Source: Couchioplanes caeruleus (GTDB lineage: Bacteria > Actinomycetota > Actinomycetes > Mycobacteriales > Micromonosporaceae). From it: a stretch of 64,000 nt of DNA. The stretch lies in the NCBI RefSeq assembly GCF_023499255.1, contig NZ_CP092183.1, positions 4,398,501 to 4,462,500 of the forward strand, read 5' to 3'. The translations under genes were made by a program, and so were the position numbers. The notes under the pieces were generated by a model. That model was not told the DNA's origin, made no database searches, and saw only the letters and a list, made by a program, of their open reading frames with translations. Shown one piece after another: positions 8,771 to 16,794 of the stretch (the first letter of the stretch is position 1; each line of letters opens with the position of its first letter).

Positions 8771-9630
8771 GCCGCTTGCTGCCGGGGTGGGCGCACGATC
8801 GAGATGTTGCCGAACGACGTGCGGGCCCGGACCTCCACCTTGTTCTCGCCCGGCTCCGCGGCGCCGCCCGCGGCCAGCTGGTTCTGCACCTTGCCGAAGG
8901 ACGTGTGCAGATCCAGGTACGCCGCCGTGCCCTCGGCGATGCCGACCTGCAGCTCACCGACGGCGGTCTGCACCGAGACGGTGCCCCGGACGACCTCCGT
9001 CACGCGGACGCTGCCGTTGGCCGTCGACGCGACGAGGTCACCCTCGGCGTGGCCCACCACGATGTCGCCGTTGGCCGCCTTGACGTTGATGTCGCCGGCG
9101 ACCCAGTCGACGCGGCTGTCGCCGTTGGAGTTGCGGACCACCGCGGAACCCCGGATCGCGCCGACGTGCAGGCTGCCCGAGGCGGTGCTCGCATGGGTGT
9201 CACCCTCGGCCGTCTGCACGACGACCGTACCGCTGGCCGTGGTCAGGTTGAGCGGGCCGGTGTGCTCCAGCCGTACGTCCCCGGTCGCGGTCTTGATCCG
9301 CGTCTCGCCCAGCGTCCCGGTGCTGTGGAACGTGCCGATGGCGGCTCCCGCGTGCAGCCGCGAGCCGGTCGGCAGGGCGATCTGCAGGTCGATCGAGCCG
9401 GTCTTGCCGAACAGCCCGAGGTTGCGCAGCTTCGGCGTCTTCACGAGCAGCTGGCCGTCGGCGTACTCGACCCGGGTCTGCTCGGCGGCCCGGACGTCGT
9501 GGTCGGAGGCGGGGTTGCTGGGGCGTACCTCGACGACGGTGTCCGGCCGGTCGCTCGCGGCGATCCGGATGTCGGCGATGACCAGCTCGAGCGTGGCGGT
9601 GATCGGTCGGGGGGTGTCGAAGGTCGGCAT
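8767..9630 (-). CDS. DUF4097-family beta-strand repeat protein
   Basis: I place the start at ATG 9630 (MPTFDTPRPITATLELVI), because GGAAGGGACC lies just upstream; an in-frame ATG at 9690 is possible. The 287-residue product is a right-handed beta-helix-like array of short repeats such as GDVRLEHTGPLNLTTASGTV, GDTHASTASGSLHVGAIRGS and NGDIVVGHAEGDLVASTANG, typical of DUF4097 (adhesin-like) proteins. No signal peptide or membrane span is visible. Homologous genes sit between HicB-like regulators and DrrAB-type transporters in actinobacteria, as here. Function unknown; the operon suggests envelope stress or export control. Confidence 0.82.
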   Translation of the reverse strand: MPTFDTPRPITATLELVIADIRIAASDRPDTVVEVRPSNPASDHDVRAAEQTRVEYADGQLLVKTPKLRNLGLFGKTGSIDLQIALPTGSRLHAGAAIGTFHSTGTLGETRIKTATGDVRLEHTGPLNLTTASGTVVVQTAEGDTHASTASGSLHVGAIRGSAVVRNSNGDSRVDWVAGDINVKAANGDIVVGHAEGDLVASTANGSVRVTEVVRGTVSVQTAVGELQVGIAEGTAAYLDLHTSFGKVQNQLAAGGAAEPGENKVEVRARTSFGNISIVRPPRQQAA

Positions 9631-9686
9631 GGTGGTCCCTTCCGCGGGCGAGTGGGGGTGGACGTCGAGGTCGAGGTGCGCGGTGG

Positions 9687-10205
9687 TCATCGGGCCCAGC
9701 CGGTGTAGCGCTGGCCGCCGAAGGTGTGGCTCGAGGTGACCGTCGGGGCGGCCGTCTGCTGCTGGGCCGCGGCACTCGCCGCGCGTACCAGCCAGGCGTT
9801 CACGGAGAGCCCGTCCCGCGCGGCGGCCTGCTCGATGCGGGCCTTGAGCTGCTCCGAGAGGCGGAAGTTGATCCGGGAGACGCCACCCTCCTCGCCGTCG
9901 GGCGGAGGCGGTGACGCCGGCATGGCGCCATATGGCATCACCTCTGGCGCCGGAGCCTCGGCCGGAGGAGGGTTCACGACGAAGGCGGGGTCGCCGGCGC
10001 GCAGGCGCACCTCGACCGAGCCGGGCGCCAGGTCGCGCGTGATCTCGTCCGCCGCGGTCGAGAGCGCGTCGAGCAGCGCCAGCCGGAAGGCCGACTCCAT
10101 CGGGGCGGTGAGGCGTTCGGCCAGCGCCCGGGCCTCGGCGCCACCGAGCTCGGCCGCCGACGCGAGCTCCTCCCGGAGCCGGGCGACGTACGTTGTCAGG
10201 TCCAT
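9687..10205 (-). CDS. Ribbon-helix-helix (HicB-antitoxin-like) regulator
   Basis: A 172-residue protein. Residues about 1-80 are a helical N-terminal region with a HicB-like character (YVARLREELASAAELGG, VEVRLRAGDPAFVV). A proline-rich linker follows, then a classical RHH DNA-binding motif INFRLSEQLKARIEQAAARDGLSVNAWLVRAAS at about 110-145. No HicA toxin gene lies nearby, so it is better read as the operon's autoregulator than as an antitoxin. ATG at 10205 sits inside an array of ATGGYRCCA repeats, the expected operator. It is followed by DUF4097, ABC ATPase and permease genes on the same strand. Confidence 0.8.
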   Translation of the reverse strand: MDLTTYVARLREELASAAELGGAEARALAERLTAPMESAFRLALLDALSTAADEITRDLAPGSVEVRLRAGDPAFVVNPPPAEAPAPEVMPYGAMPASPPPPDGEEGGVSRINFRLSEQLKARIEQAAARDGLSVNAWLVRAASAAAQQQTAAPTVTSSHTFGGQRYTGWAR

Positions 10206-10235
10206 GGCACCACTATGGCACCACGATGGCGCCAT
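10204..10235. promoter_or_regulatory. Three helically phased ATGGYRCCA operator repeats
   Basis: ATGGCACCA at 10204-10212 and 10215-10223, and the palindrome ATGGCGCCAT at 10226-10235, are spaced exactly 11 bp apart, one helical turn. They overlap the start codon of the RHH gene and lie before the divergent methyltransferase, the typical layout of an RHH autoregulatory site. A similar pair (ATGGCGCCAT, ATGGCATCA) lies inside the RHH gene at 9922-9940. Confidence 0.6.
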
Positions 10236-10283
10236 AACAATGGTTTTCCGGAAGTGTCGTACCGGGCTGCCATAGTCCCCGCC

Positions 10284-10907
10284 ATGGACTGGGCGGCCTG
10301 GCACGACGACTACGACGACCCCGCGAGCGCGCTCGCCCGCCGGCTGGACTGGGTGCGCGCGGCGATCCGCACCTGGCTGGAGACGGCGCCGCCCGGGCCG
10401 CTGACGGTGATCAGCCTGTGCGCCGGTCAGGGCCGCGACCTGATCGGCGCGCTCGCCGGCCACCCCCGGGCCGGGGACGTCCACGCCCTCCTCGTCGAGA
10501 CGGACCCTCGCAACGCCGCCTGCGCCCGGGACGCCGCGGGGGCGGCCGGGCTGACCGGGATCGAGGTGGTCCAGGGCGACGCCGGCCGCACCGACCAGTA
10601 CGCCGACGCCGCGCCGGCGCACCTCGTGCTGGCGTGCGGCGTCTTCGGCAACATCTCCGACGTGGACGTCTCGGCCACGATCTCCGCGTGCGCCGCCCTC
10701 TGCCGCGAGGGCGGCACCGTGGTGTGGACCCGGCACCGCCGGCCGCCGGACCTCGTACCCGTCATCTGCGAATGGTTCGAGACGCGCGGGTTCGCGCGGG
10801 TCGCGGTGACGGGCGACGGGTTCGGGGCGGGGGTGCACCGGCGGGTGCTGCCGGCGGCCCGGCTGGCGCCCGGCGTGCGCATGTTCACCTTCCGGGACCG
10901 GCGTTGA
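10284..10907 (+). CDS. Class I SAM-dependent methyltransferase-like protein
   Basis: From ATG 10284 (MDWAAWHDDYDDPASAL) a 207-residue Rossmann protein. Motif I is VISLCAGQGRDLIGAL (about 42-57), the acidic end of strand 2 is LLVETDP, motif II is VVQGDAGRTDQYAD, and LVLACGVFGNISD follows. These are the features of class I methyltransferases, and small actinobacterial relatives with the same WAAWHDDYD start are common. Substrate unknown. It is divergent from the RHH operon and may share its operator region. Confidence 0.78.
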   Translation: MDWAAWHDDYDDPASALARRLDWVRAAIRTWLETAPPGPLTVISLCAGQGRDLIGALAGHPRAGDVHALLVETDPRNAACARDAAGAAGLTGIEVVQGDAGRTDQYADAAPAHLVLACGVFGNISDVDVSATISACAALCREGGTVVWTRHRRPPDLVPVICEWFETRGFARVAVTGDGFGAGVHRRVLPAARLAPGVRMFTFRDRR

Positions 10908-11006
10908 GGCTCCGCTCTCCTGGAGACGGGTTTCAGGGCGAAGGTCCCTTGTGGAGCGCGTCTCGGGTCGCGAACGCCCGAGCCGGCAGGAGCGCTGTCC
11001 CGCTGT

Positions 11007-11022
11007 ATGGGAGCGCTCCCAT
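11007..11022. promoter_or_regulatory. Perfect CebR-type operator
   Basis: ATGGGAGCGCTCCCAT is a 16-nt perfect palindrome containing TGGGAGCGCTCCCA, the published consensus of the cellobiose-responsive repressor CebR of Streptomyces. It lies 96 bp before the DoxX start, a position that fits control of that gene. No CebR or sugar transporter gene is in the window. Confidence 0.6.
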
Positions 11023-11117
11023 GGAGTGGCCAGGAGATTGAAGGTTATCGTTGTTTTTCGGCTCTCCGGCTCTCTACCCTGCGGGCATTCCCGTCGCTCC
11101 GCCCCCGAAGGAGAGCC

Positions 11118-11573
11118 ATGTTCCCCCACCGCTACGCCGCACCGATGTGGTCCCTGTTCCGGATCGTCGTCGGCTTCCTGTTCATGTGCCACGGTCTCGC
11201 GACCGTCTTCGGGGTGCTCGGCGGCAACCGCGGCACCGGTGAGGCACTCGAGGCCGGCACCTGGCCCGGCTGGTACGCCGGCGTCATCCAGCTCGTCTGC
11301 GGCATCCTCGTGCTCGCCGGGCTCGGCACCCGGCCCGCCGCGATCCTGGCCTCCGGGTCCATGGCGTACGCGTACTTCACGGTCCACCAGCCCGAGGCCC
11401 TCATGCCGATCCAGAACGGCGGCGTCACGCCGGCGCTCTACGCCTGGTCCTTGCTCATGATCGCCGTGCTGGGGGCCGGACCGTGGTCCCTCGACGCCCT
11501 CATCGCCCGGCGTCGGGGTGCTGCCGAGCCGGTGGGCGCGGACCGGGGCGAGCTCGCCGCCACCCGCCGTTAG
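11118..11573 (+). CDS. DoxX family membrane protein
   Basis: ATG at 11118 is chosen over longer frames because AAGGAGAG lies six bases upstream. The 151-residue protein has four hydrophobic spans: LFRIVVGFLFMCHGLATVFG, WYAGVIQLVCGILVLAGLG, PAAILASGSMAYAYFTVH and ALYAWSLLMIAVLGAGPW. The FRIVVGFLFMCHGxxxxFG start and the GMAYAYF-like third span are DoxX hallmarks. DoxX proteins are poorly understood inner-membrane proteins linked to redox or sulfur metabolism and, in mycobacteria, oxidative stress complexes. A CebR-type box stands upstream. Confidence 0.85.
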   Translation: MFPHRYAAPMWSLFRIVVGFLFMCHGLATVFGVLGGNRGTGEALEAGTWPGWYAGVIQLVCGILVLAGLGTRPAAILASGSMAYAYFTVHQPEALMPIQNGGVTPALYAWSLLMIAVLGAGPWSLDALIARRRGAAEPVGADRGELAATRR

Positions 11574-11630
11574 CACCGCCACCCGGCCGCCGCCGGCCCG
11601 CCGTCGCGCCCGTGCGGCGGCGGGGCGGCG

Positions 11631-12089
11631 TCAGCGGGGTGGGGCGACCGGTTTGCGGAAGTACACCCGCCGGAGGCCGTTCTGCTCAACGCGGTGCGTC
11701 TCGACGTACCCGCGCCGGGGGTAGTAGGCGAGGTTCTCCGTCATGACCTCGTTCGTGCAGAGGCGCACCTCCGGCCGGCCGGCCTGACGCGCCTGCTCGT
11801 CCGCGAGCTCCAGCAACCGGCCGCCGACGCCCCGCCCCTGCGCGTCCGGCGACACGGCGACGGTGTCCAGCAGCAGATGATCCTCGTGCGGCACCAGCAG
11901 GGCCAGGCCGACGATCTCCCCGGCCGCGACGGCGACCCAGACCCGGCCCGCGCTGACCGCCTCCCGGTAGTCGTTGTGCATCGGCTTCGGGTCGCGGCCG
12001 AGGCGCGGCACGTACTTCTCGAAGGCCGCCGCCGTCAGCCGCCGCAGGGTGTCGACGTCGGAGGCCGTCGCCGGGCGCACGGTGAGCAC
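11631..12089 (-). CDS. GNAT family N-acetyltransferase
   Basis: A 152-residue single GNAT domain: MLTVRPATASDVDTLRRLTAAAF start, AAGEIVGLALLVPHEDHLLLDTVAVSP, acetyl-CoA loop QGRGVGGRLLELADEQAR and the C-terminal YYPRRGYVETHRVEQNGLRRVYFRK. Length and order are typical. The acceptor is unknown. Convergent with DoxX; 45 bp separates it from the RDD gene upstream on the same strand. Confidence 0.87.
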   Translation of the reverse strand: MLTVRPATASDVDTLRRLTAAAFEKYVPRLGRDPKPMHNDYREAVSAGRVWVAVAAGEIVGLALLVPHEDHLLLDTVAVSPDAQGRGVGGRLLELADEQARQAGRPEVRLCTNEVMTENLAYYPRRGYVETHRVEQNGLRRVYFRKPVAPPR

Positions 12090-12134
12090 GGGCTCACGAT
12101 AGAGCAGGATCCGGCCGGCCCGCCGCGTGGCAGG

Positions 12135-12572
12135 TCAGGGGCGGATGACCAGGGTCTTGGCGGCCATGTCGCCCAGCCGGCGGCGGTTCTTGGAGTTCAC
12201 CACGATGATCAGCCCGACGAGGTACCCGCCGATGCCGTCGATGAGCCGCGCCAGCGTGCGGACGAAGCCGGAGAGCAGGCCCGGCCGCCCGCCGGTCTCC
12301 GCGTCCACCACGCGGATGCCGGTGATGAGCTTGCCGACCGTACGGCCGGTGAGGCCCTCCAGCACGATGTAGTAGAGCGCGGCGATGACGAAGAGCCAGC
12401 GGTTCTGGCGGGTGGAGATCTCGGTCAGGTCGAAGTCCCACCACGCCTTGCCGCTGTCGACGACCCACGCGAGGGCACCGTTGAACAGGCCGAACACGAT
12501 GCCGTCGATGAAGGTGGCCACGATCCGCCGGCCGGTCACGCGGACATCCGGCTTGGTCGCTGCGTAGGTCAT
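12135..12572 (-). CDS. RDD family membrane protein
   Basis: ATG at 12572 gives 145 residues. The RDD signature is RRIVATFIDGIVFGLFNGAL in span 1, then NRWLFVIAALYYIVLEGLTGRTVGKLITGIRVVD (span 2 with the conserved G-x-T-x-G-K), and LARLIDGIGGYLVGLIIVV followed by NSKNRRRLGDMAAKT at the C-terminus. The family is a small integral membrane family, with some members linked to Na+/H+ exchange; no role is assigned here. Confidence 0.87.
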   Translation of the reverse strand: MTYAATKPDVRVTGRRIVATFIDGIVFGLFNGALAWVVDSGKAWWDFDLTEISTRQNRWLFVIAALYYIVLEGLTGRTVGKLITGIRVVDAETGGRPGLLSGFVRTLARLIDGIGGYLVGLIIVVNSKNRRRLGDMAAKTLVIRP

Positions 12573-12699
12573 GGCTAGATCATGACGGACGCCCGCAATC
12601 CGGACCGGCGCGAGGGGCGACCCGCGCCGGCGGGTCTGACCGCCCGGGCGGGCCGAGGTGCCCCTGCGCCCCCGCCGCCGTCGTCCGGTCGCCCCCGCG

Positions 12700-14184
12700 T
12701 CACCAGGCCACGGGGGCGTAGTCCTTGAGGAAGCAGCCGTACACGTCCTCGCCCGTCTCGCCGCGCACGATCGGGTCGTAGACGCGGGCTGCGCCGTCGA
12801 CCAGGTCGAGTGGGGCGTGGAAGCCTTCGTCCGCGAGGCGCATCTTCGTGGGGTGGGGGCGTTCGTCGGTGATCCAGCCGGTGTCCACACTGGTCATCAG
12901 GATGCCGTCGGCGAACATGTCGTCCGCGCTCGTGCGGGTGAGCATGTTGAGCGAGGCCTTGGCCATGTTGGTGTGCGGGTGGCCCGCCCCCTTGTAGCCG
13001 CGGCTGAAGATTCCCTCCATCGCCGACACGTTGACCACGTAGCGGCGGGGGAAGGGGGATCGGGTCATCGCCGGGCGGAGGCGGCTGACGAGGATGAACG
13101 GCGCGGTGACGTTGCAGAGCTGGACCTCGAGGAGTTCGAGGGCGCCGACCTCGTGGACGCGGTCGCTCCAGCTGTTGGTGGGTGCCAGGTCCGGTACGAG
13201 GCCGCCCGCGTCGACAGCCGTGGCCGCCGCGATCCGTTCCGGGCTCGCCGAGCCGGCGGTGAGCGCCAGGGCCGTCAGCGCGTGCGGGCTGAACGTGGCG
13301 CCCGCGTCGGGACCGGTGAGCGCGGCCGGGTGGGCGGTGGCCCGGCCGCCGACGTACTCCAGCTCCGGGAGGGGGCCGCCGGGCAGCGGCGCGGACTCCG
13401 CCGCGACGAGCGAGGCGTACGAGCCGGGCGAGCGGCGTACGGTCTGGGCCGCGTTGTTGATCAGGATGTCCAGCGGTCCCCGGGCGGCGACGGAGTCGGC
13501 GAGGGCGACCACCTGGGCCGGGTCCCGCAGGTCGATGCCGACGACGCGCAGCCGGTGCAGCCAGTCGGCGCTGTCCGGCATGGCGGCGAAGCGGCGCACC
13601 GCGTCGTGCGGGAAGCGGGTGGTGATCGTGGTGTCGGCGCCGTCGCGCAGCAGCCGCAGCGCGATGTACATGCCGATCTTCGCCCGCCCGCCGGTGAGCA
13701 GCGCGCGGCGCCCGGTGAGGTCGGTACGCGCGTCGCGGCGGGCGTGGTTCAGAGCCGCGCAGGCCGGGCAGAGCTGGTGGTAGAACGCGTCGACCTGCAC
13801 GTACCGCTGCTTGCAGATGTAGCAGCCGCGCGGCTGCTTGAGGACGCCGGCGGTGCGCGTGGTCGTGGCCGTGCTCAGCGGGATGCCGGCGGTCTCGTCG
13901 TCGATGCGGCTCGGCGCTCCCGTGGCGGTCGCCGCGGTGACCGCGCGGTCGTGTTCGAGGATCGCGTCGCGGCGGTCCCGGCGGCGGCGCAGCTTCACCG
14001 TCTTGAACAGGCCCGCGGTGGCCCGGCGGACGGCGACGGCGTCGGGGTGTTCCGGGTCCAGGGCCTCCGCCTCGGCGATCACGTCGAGGCAGAGTGCGAG
14101 CCGGTCGGGGTCGATCCCCGGTGCCTGCGGCGCACGGCGGGCGTGGCCGCCGGAGGTGGCGGTCTCGTCGGCTGTCGCGGTCAT
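12700..14184 (-). CDS. SDR family oxidoreductase with N-terminal zinc-ribbon-like segment
   Basis: About 494 residues from ATG 14184; a GTG at 14220 would add 12. An Arg-rich N-terminal helical region leads to CYICKQRYVQVDAFYHQLCPACA, a four-cysteine CxxC...CxxC pair that should bind a metal. Then comes the Rossmann fold: ALLTGGRAKIGMYIALRLLRDG, IDLRDP, ILINNAAQTVRRSPGSY, and a C-terminal VVNVSAMEGIFSRGYKGAGHPHTNMAKASLNM that holds the catalytic S...Y..K-like residues (YKGAGHPHTNMAK). This long SDR class is known in actinobacteria and fungi but its substrate is not established. It stands alone, before the MMPL gene. Confidence 0.78.
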   Translation of the reverse strand: MTATADETATSGGHARRAPQAPGIDPDRLALCLDVIAEAEALDPEHPDAVAVRRATAGLFKTVKLRRRRDRRDAILEHDRAVTAATATGAPSRIDDETAGIPLSTATTTRTAGVLKQPRGCYICKQRYVQVDAFYHQLCPACAALNHARRDARTDLTGRRALLTGGRAKIGMYIALRLLRDGADTTITTRFPHDAVRRFAAMPDSADWLHRLRVVGIDLRDPAQVVALADSVAARGPLDILINNAAQTVRRSPGSYASLVAAESAPLPGGPLPELEYVGGRATAHPAALTGPDAGATFSPHALTALALTAGSASPERIAAATAVDAGGLVPDLAPTNSWSDRVHEVGALELLEVQLCNVTAPFILVSRLRPAMTRSPFPRRYVVNVSAMEGIFSRGYKGAGHPHTNMAKASLNMLTRTSADDMFADGILMTSVDTGWITDERPHPTKMRLADEGFHAPLDLVDGAARVYDPIVRGETGEDVYGCFLKDYAPVAW

Positions 14185-14268
14185 CCTCTTCCGTCCCGGT
14201 AGGTCGTCACTCCGGGGCACTGTACTTTCCGCGCGGGCCGGAGCCCAGTTCGGCCACCGGGTGGCGGC

Positions 14269-16782
14269 TCAGCCGTCGGTGGGCCGGTCGGTCTCGATGA
14301 CGGCGGTGGTGTCGGCGTCGGCGGGCGGGGTGGCGCGCTGGGCGAGGTCCACCGTACGGCCGAGGTCGCCCAGGTCACGGGGCCGTCCGTCGGTGCGGTC
14401 GGGCGGCGCGGCCCGGTCGTCGGCGGGCCGCCAGGGTGACGCGGCGGGGACGGTGTCCATCGTGATCCGCGCCGGCGCGGCCCCGGGAGCGGAGCCGGCC
14501 ACGGGAAGCCCGGCCCCGGGGGCCCAGTCCGAGGCCGCCGGGGGAGGGGAAGCCGGAGTGGCCGGTGGGGCGACCGGGGCTGGGGATGCGGGCCGGGTGC
14601 GCGGGTCCGGCCGCTCGGGGGCGGCGTGCCGGCCGACCGAGACCGTGGGGAACAGCTCCTCGTCCTCGTACTCGGCGAGGCCGGCGCGTTCCTGCAGGCG
14701 GCGCAGCGGGCCGGGCGCCCACCAGGCCGCCGGGCCCATGAGGCGCAGCACGGCCGGGACCAGCAGCATGCGGACCACCGTGGCGTCGAGGACCAGCGCG
14801 ATGATCATGCCGACGCCGACGAAGCGCATCGTCGTCACCGAGGACAGGGCGAAGGCGCCCGTGACCACGATGAGCAGGATCGCCGCCGCGCTGATGACCC
14901 GGCCGGTACGGGCCAGGCCGGTGGTGACCGCCTCGGCGGTGGACGCGCCGCGGGTGCGCGCCTCCACCATGCGCGACAGGAGGAAGACCTCGTAGTCGGT
15001 GGAGAGCCCGAAGACGACCGCCGCCATGAGCACGACGATGCCCGCCTCGAGCGGTGCCGGGGTGACGTGCAGCAGGCCCGCGCCGTGACCGTCCTGGAAG
15101 ATCCAGACGAGGATGCCGAACGTGGCACTCAGGCTCAGCGCGCTCATCGCCACCGCCTTGACCGGCAGCAGGACCGAGCCGAAGGCGAGGAACATCAGCA
15201 GGAGGGTGGCGCCGACGAGCAGGCCGATCATCAGCGGCAGCCGGTCCGCGGTGGCCGCGAGGCTGTCCACGTTGCGGGCCGTGGCGCCGCCGACGAGCAC
15301 TTCCACGCCGGCCGGTGGGCGCAGCGCGCGGATGTCGTCGACGGCCGTACGGGCCTGCGCGCTGAACGGGTCCTTGCCGGCGAGGGTCGCCGTGTACGTG
15401 ACGACGTCGCCTCCCGAGCCCGCCGGGGTGACCGCCGCGACGCCCGGCACCTTCGCGACCGCCGCGGCGAACTGCCCGGTGCCGGCGGGCGGGCCGCCCT
15501 TGACGCCACGCAGCACGACCTGGATGCCGGCGCTGCTGAACGCGGGGAAGTCGGCCTTGAGCATCTCGACCGCCTGGCGGGCCGGGTCGCCGGCGGGCAG
15601 CACCCGTTCGTCGTTCTCGCCGAAGTGCACCCCGCGGATCGGCGCGGCCAGCACGAGCAGCCCGGCGAGGATCGGGAGCACGACCAGCAGCGGGCGGCGC
15701 AGCACCACGTCGGCGAGCGCGGCCCAGCCCGCTCCGGCCGGGCGGGGGTTGGCGCGCCGTGGCAGGCGTACGGGAAGCTTGTCGACGCGGTGACCCAGAA
15801 CGGCCAGCAGCGCCGGGAGCAGGGTGAGCGACAGCAGCGCGGCCAGGCCGACGGCGGCGAGCCCGCCGTAGGCCAGCGACTTGAGGAACCCCTGCGGGAA
15901 CAGCAGCAGGCCGGCCAGCGCCGTCATCAGCAGCGTCGCGGAGAACACCACGGTGCGCCCGGCGGTCGCGACCGTCCGGGTGACGGCCTCGGCGGGCGTA
16001 CGCCCCGCGGCCTGCTCCTCCCGGAAGCGCCCCACCATGAACAGCCCGTAGTCGATGGCCATGCCGAGCCCCAGCAGGCTGGCCACGTTGACGGCGAACG
16101 AGTTGACGTCGTGGCCGTACGCGACGGCGTGCAGGATGCCCAGCGAGCCGAGCACCGCGCAGCCGCCGACGAGCACGGGCAGCGACGCGGCGACCAAGGA
16201 GCCGAAGATGAACAGCAGCAGGACCAGCACGATCGGCAGCGAGATCGCCTCGGCGAAGGCCAGGTCGTCGGTCGAGCGGCTGGCGGAGGCGTCCCCGAGC
16301 GGGGCGGCGCCGGCGAGGTGCACGGTGGCGCCGGCGACCGACAGCTTGTCGGCGACCTTCCGGTACGCCTCGAGCTTCTCGCCGTCGTCGCGGCCGGCGA
16401 GGGTGAGCACCGCGACCGCGCTCTTCTTGTCGTCGGCGGCGTACTGGTCCGCGTTGTCCGGCCAGTAGCCGGTGACCGCGGTGACCGCGGACTTCGGCAG
16501 CGCCTCGAGCCGCGCCTCGATGCGCCGGCCCAGGGCCGGGTCGTCGACGGTGCCCTGTGCCGGGCGGTAGATGGCGACGACGTCCCCGCCGCGCGCGCCC
16601 AGCTCCTGCTGGACCACGTCGGCGGCCCGGGTGGACTCGCTGCCGGGGTCGGTGTAGCCGCCCTCGGACAGCTGCCCGAACACCCCGGCGCCCCACACCC
16701 CGGCCGCCGCGACCGCCACGACCGCGGCCGTGAGCACGGCCCAGCGGAACCGGGCCACCCATGCACCCCACCCGGCGAACAA
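14269..16782 (-). CDS. MMPL family RND-type transporter
   Basis: An 837-residue membrane transporter with two halves. Each half has an extracytoplasmic loop domain (about 40-190; 395-520) followed by five membrane spans. The loop start GGYTDPGSESTRAADVVQQELG, AISLPIVLVLLLFIFGSLVAA, the motif GLGMAIDYGLFMVGRFREE and, in half two, GLSTDYEVFLLSRMVEART are MMPL signatures with the proton-relay Asp-Tyr pairs. A long Pro/Ala-rich cytoplasmic tail (after about 700) ends the protein. The start is TTG 16782 with GAGGAGGGG overlapping the stop of the preceding gene, so translation is coupled. MMPLs export lipids or siderophores; cargo unknown. Confidence 0.9.
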   Translation of the reverse strand: MFAGWGAWVARFRWAVLTAAVVAVAAAGVWGAGVFGQLSEGGYTDPGSESTRAADVVQQELGARGGDVVAIYRPAQGTVDDPALGRRIEARLEALPKSAVTAVTGYWPDNADQYAADDKKSAVAVLTLAGRDDGEKLEAYRKVADKLSVAGATVHLAGAAPLGDASASRSTDDLAFAEAISLPIVLVLLLFIFGSLVAASLPVLVGGCAVLGSLGILHAVAYGHDVNSFAVNVASLLGLGMAIDYGLFMVGRFREEQAAGRTPAEAVTRTVATAGRTVVFSATLLMTALAGLLLFPQGFLKSLAYGGLAAVGLAALLSLTLLPALLAVLGHRVDKLPVRLPRRANPRPAGAGWAALADVVLRRPLLVVLPILAGLLVLAAPIRGVHFGENDERVLPAGDPARQAVEMLKADFPAFSSAGIQVVLRGVKGGPPAGTGQFAAAVAKVPGVAAVTPAGSGGDVVTYTATLAGKDPFSAQARTAVDDIRALRPPAGVEVLVGGATARNVDSLAATADRLPLMIGLLVGATLLLMFLAFGSVLLPVKAVAMSALSLSATFGILVWIFQDGHGAGLLHVTPAPLEAGIVVLMAAVVFGLSTDYEVFLLSRMVEARTRGASTAEAVTTGLARTGRVISAAAILLIVVTGAFALSSVTTMRFVGVGMIIALVLDATVVRMLLVPAVLRLMGPAAWWAPGPLRRLQERAGLAEYEDEELFPTVSVGRHAAPERPDPRTRPASPAPVAPPATPASPPPAASDWAPGAGLPVAGSAPGAAPARITMDTVPAASPWRPADDRAAPPDRTDGRPRDLGDLGRTVDLAQRATPPADADTTAVIETDRPTDG

Positions 16783-16794
16783 CGATGCCCCTCC

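Noticed and set aside
9687..10205. HicAB toxin-antitoxin system
   Set aside because: No HicA-like small double-stranded RNA-binding toxin gene lies on either side.
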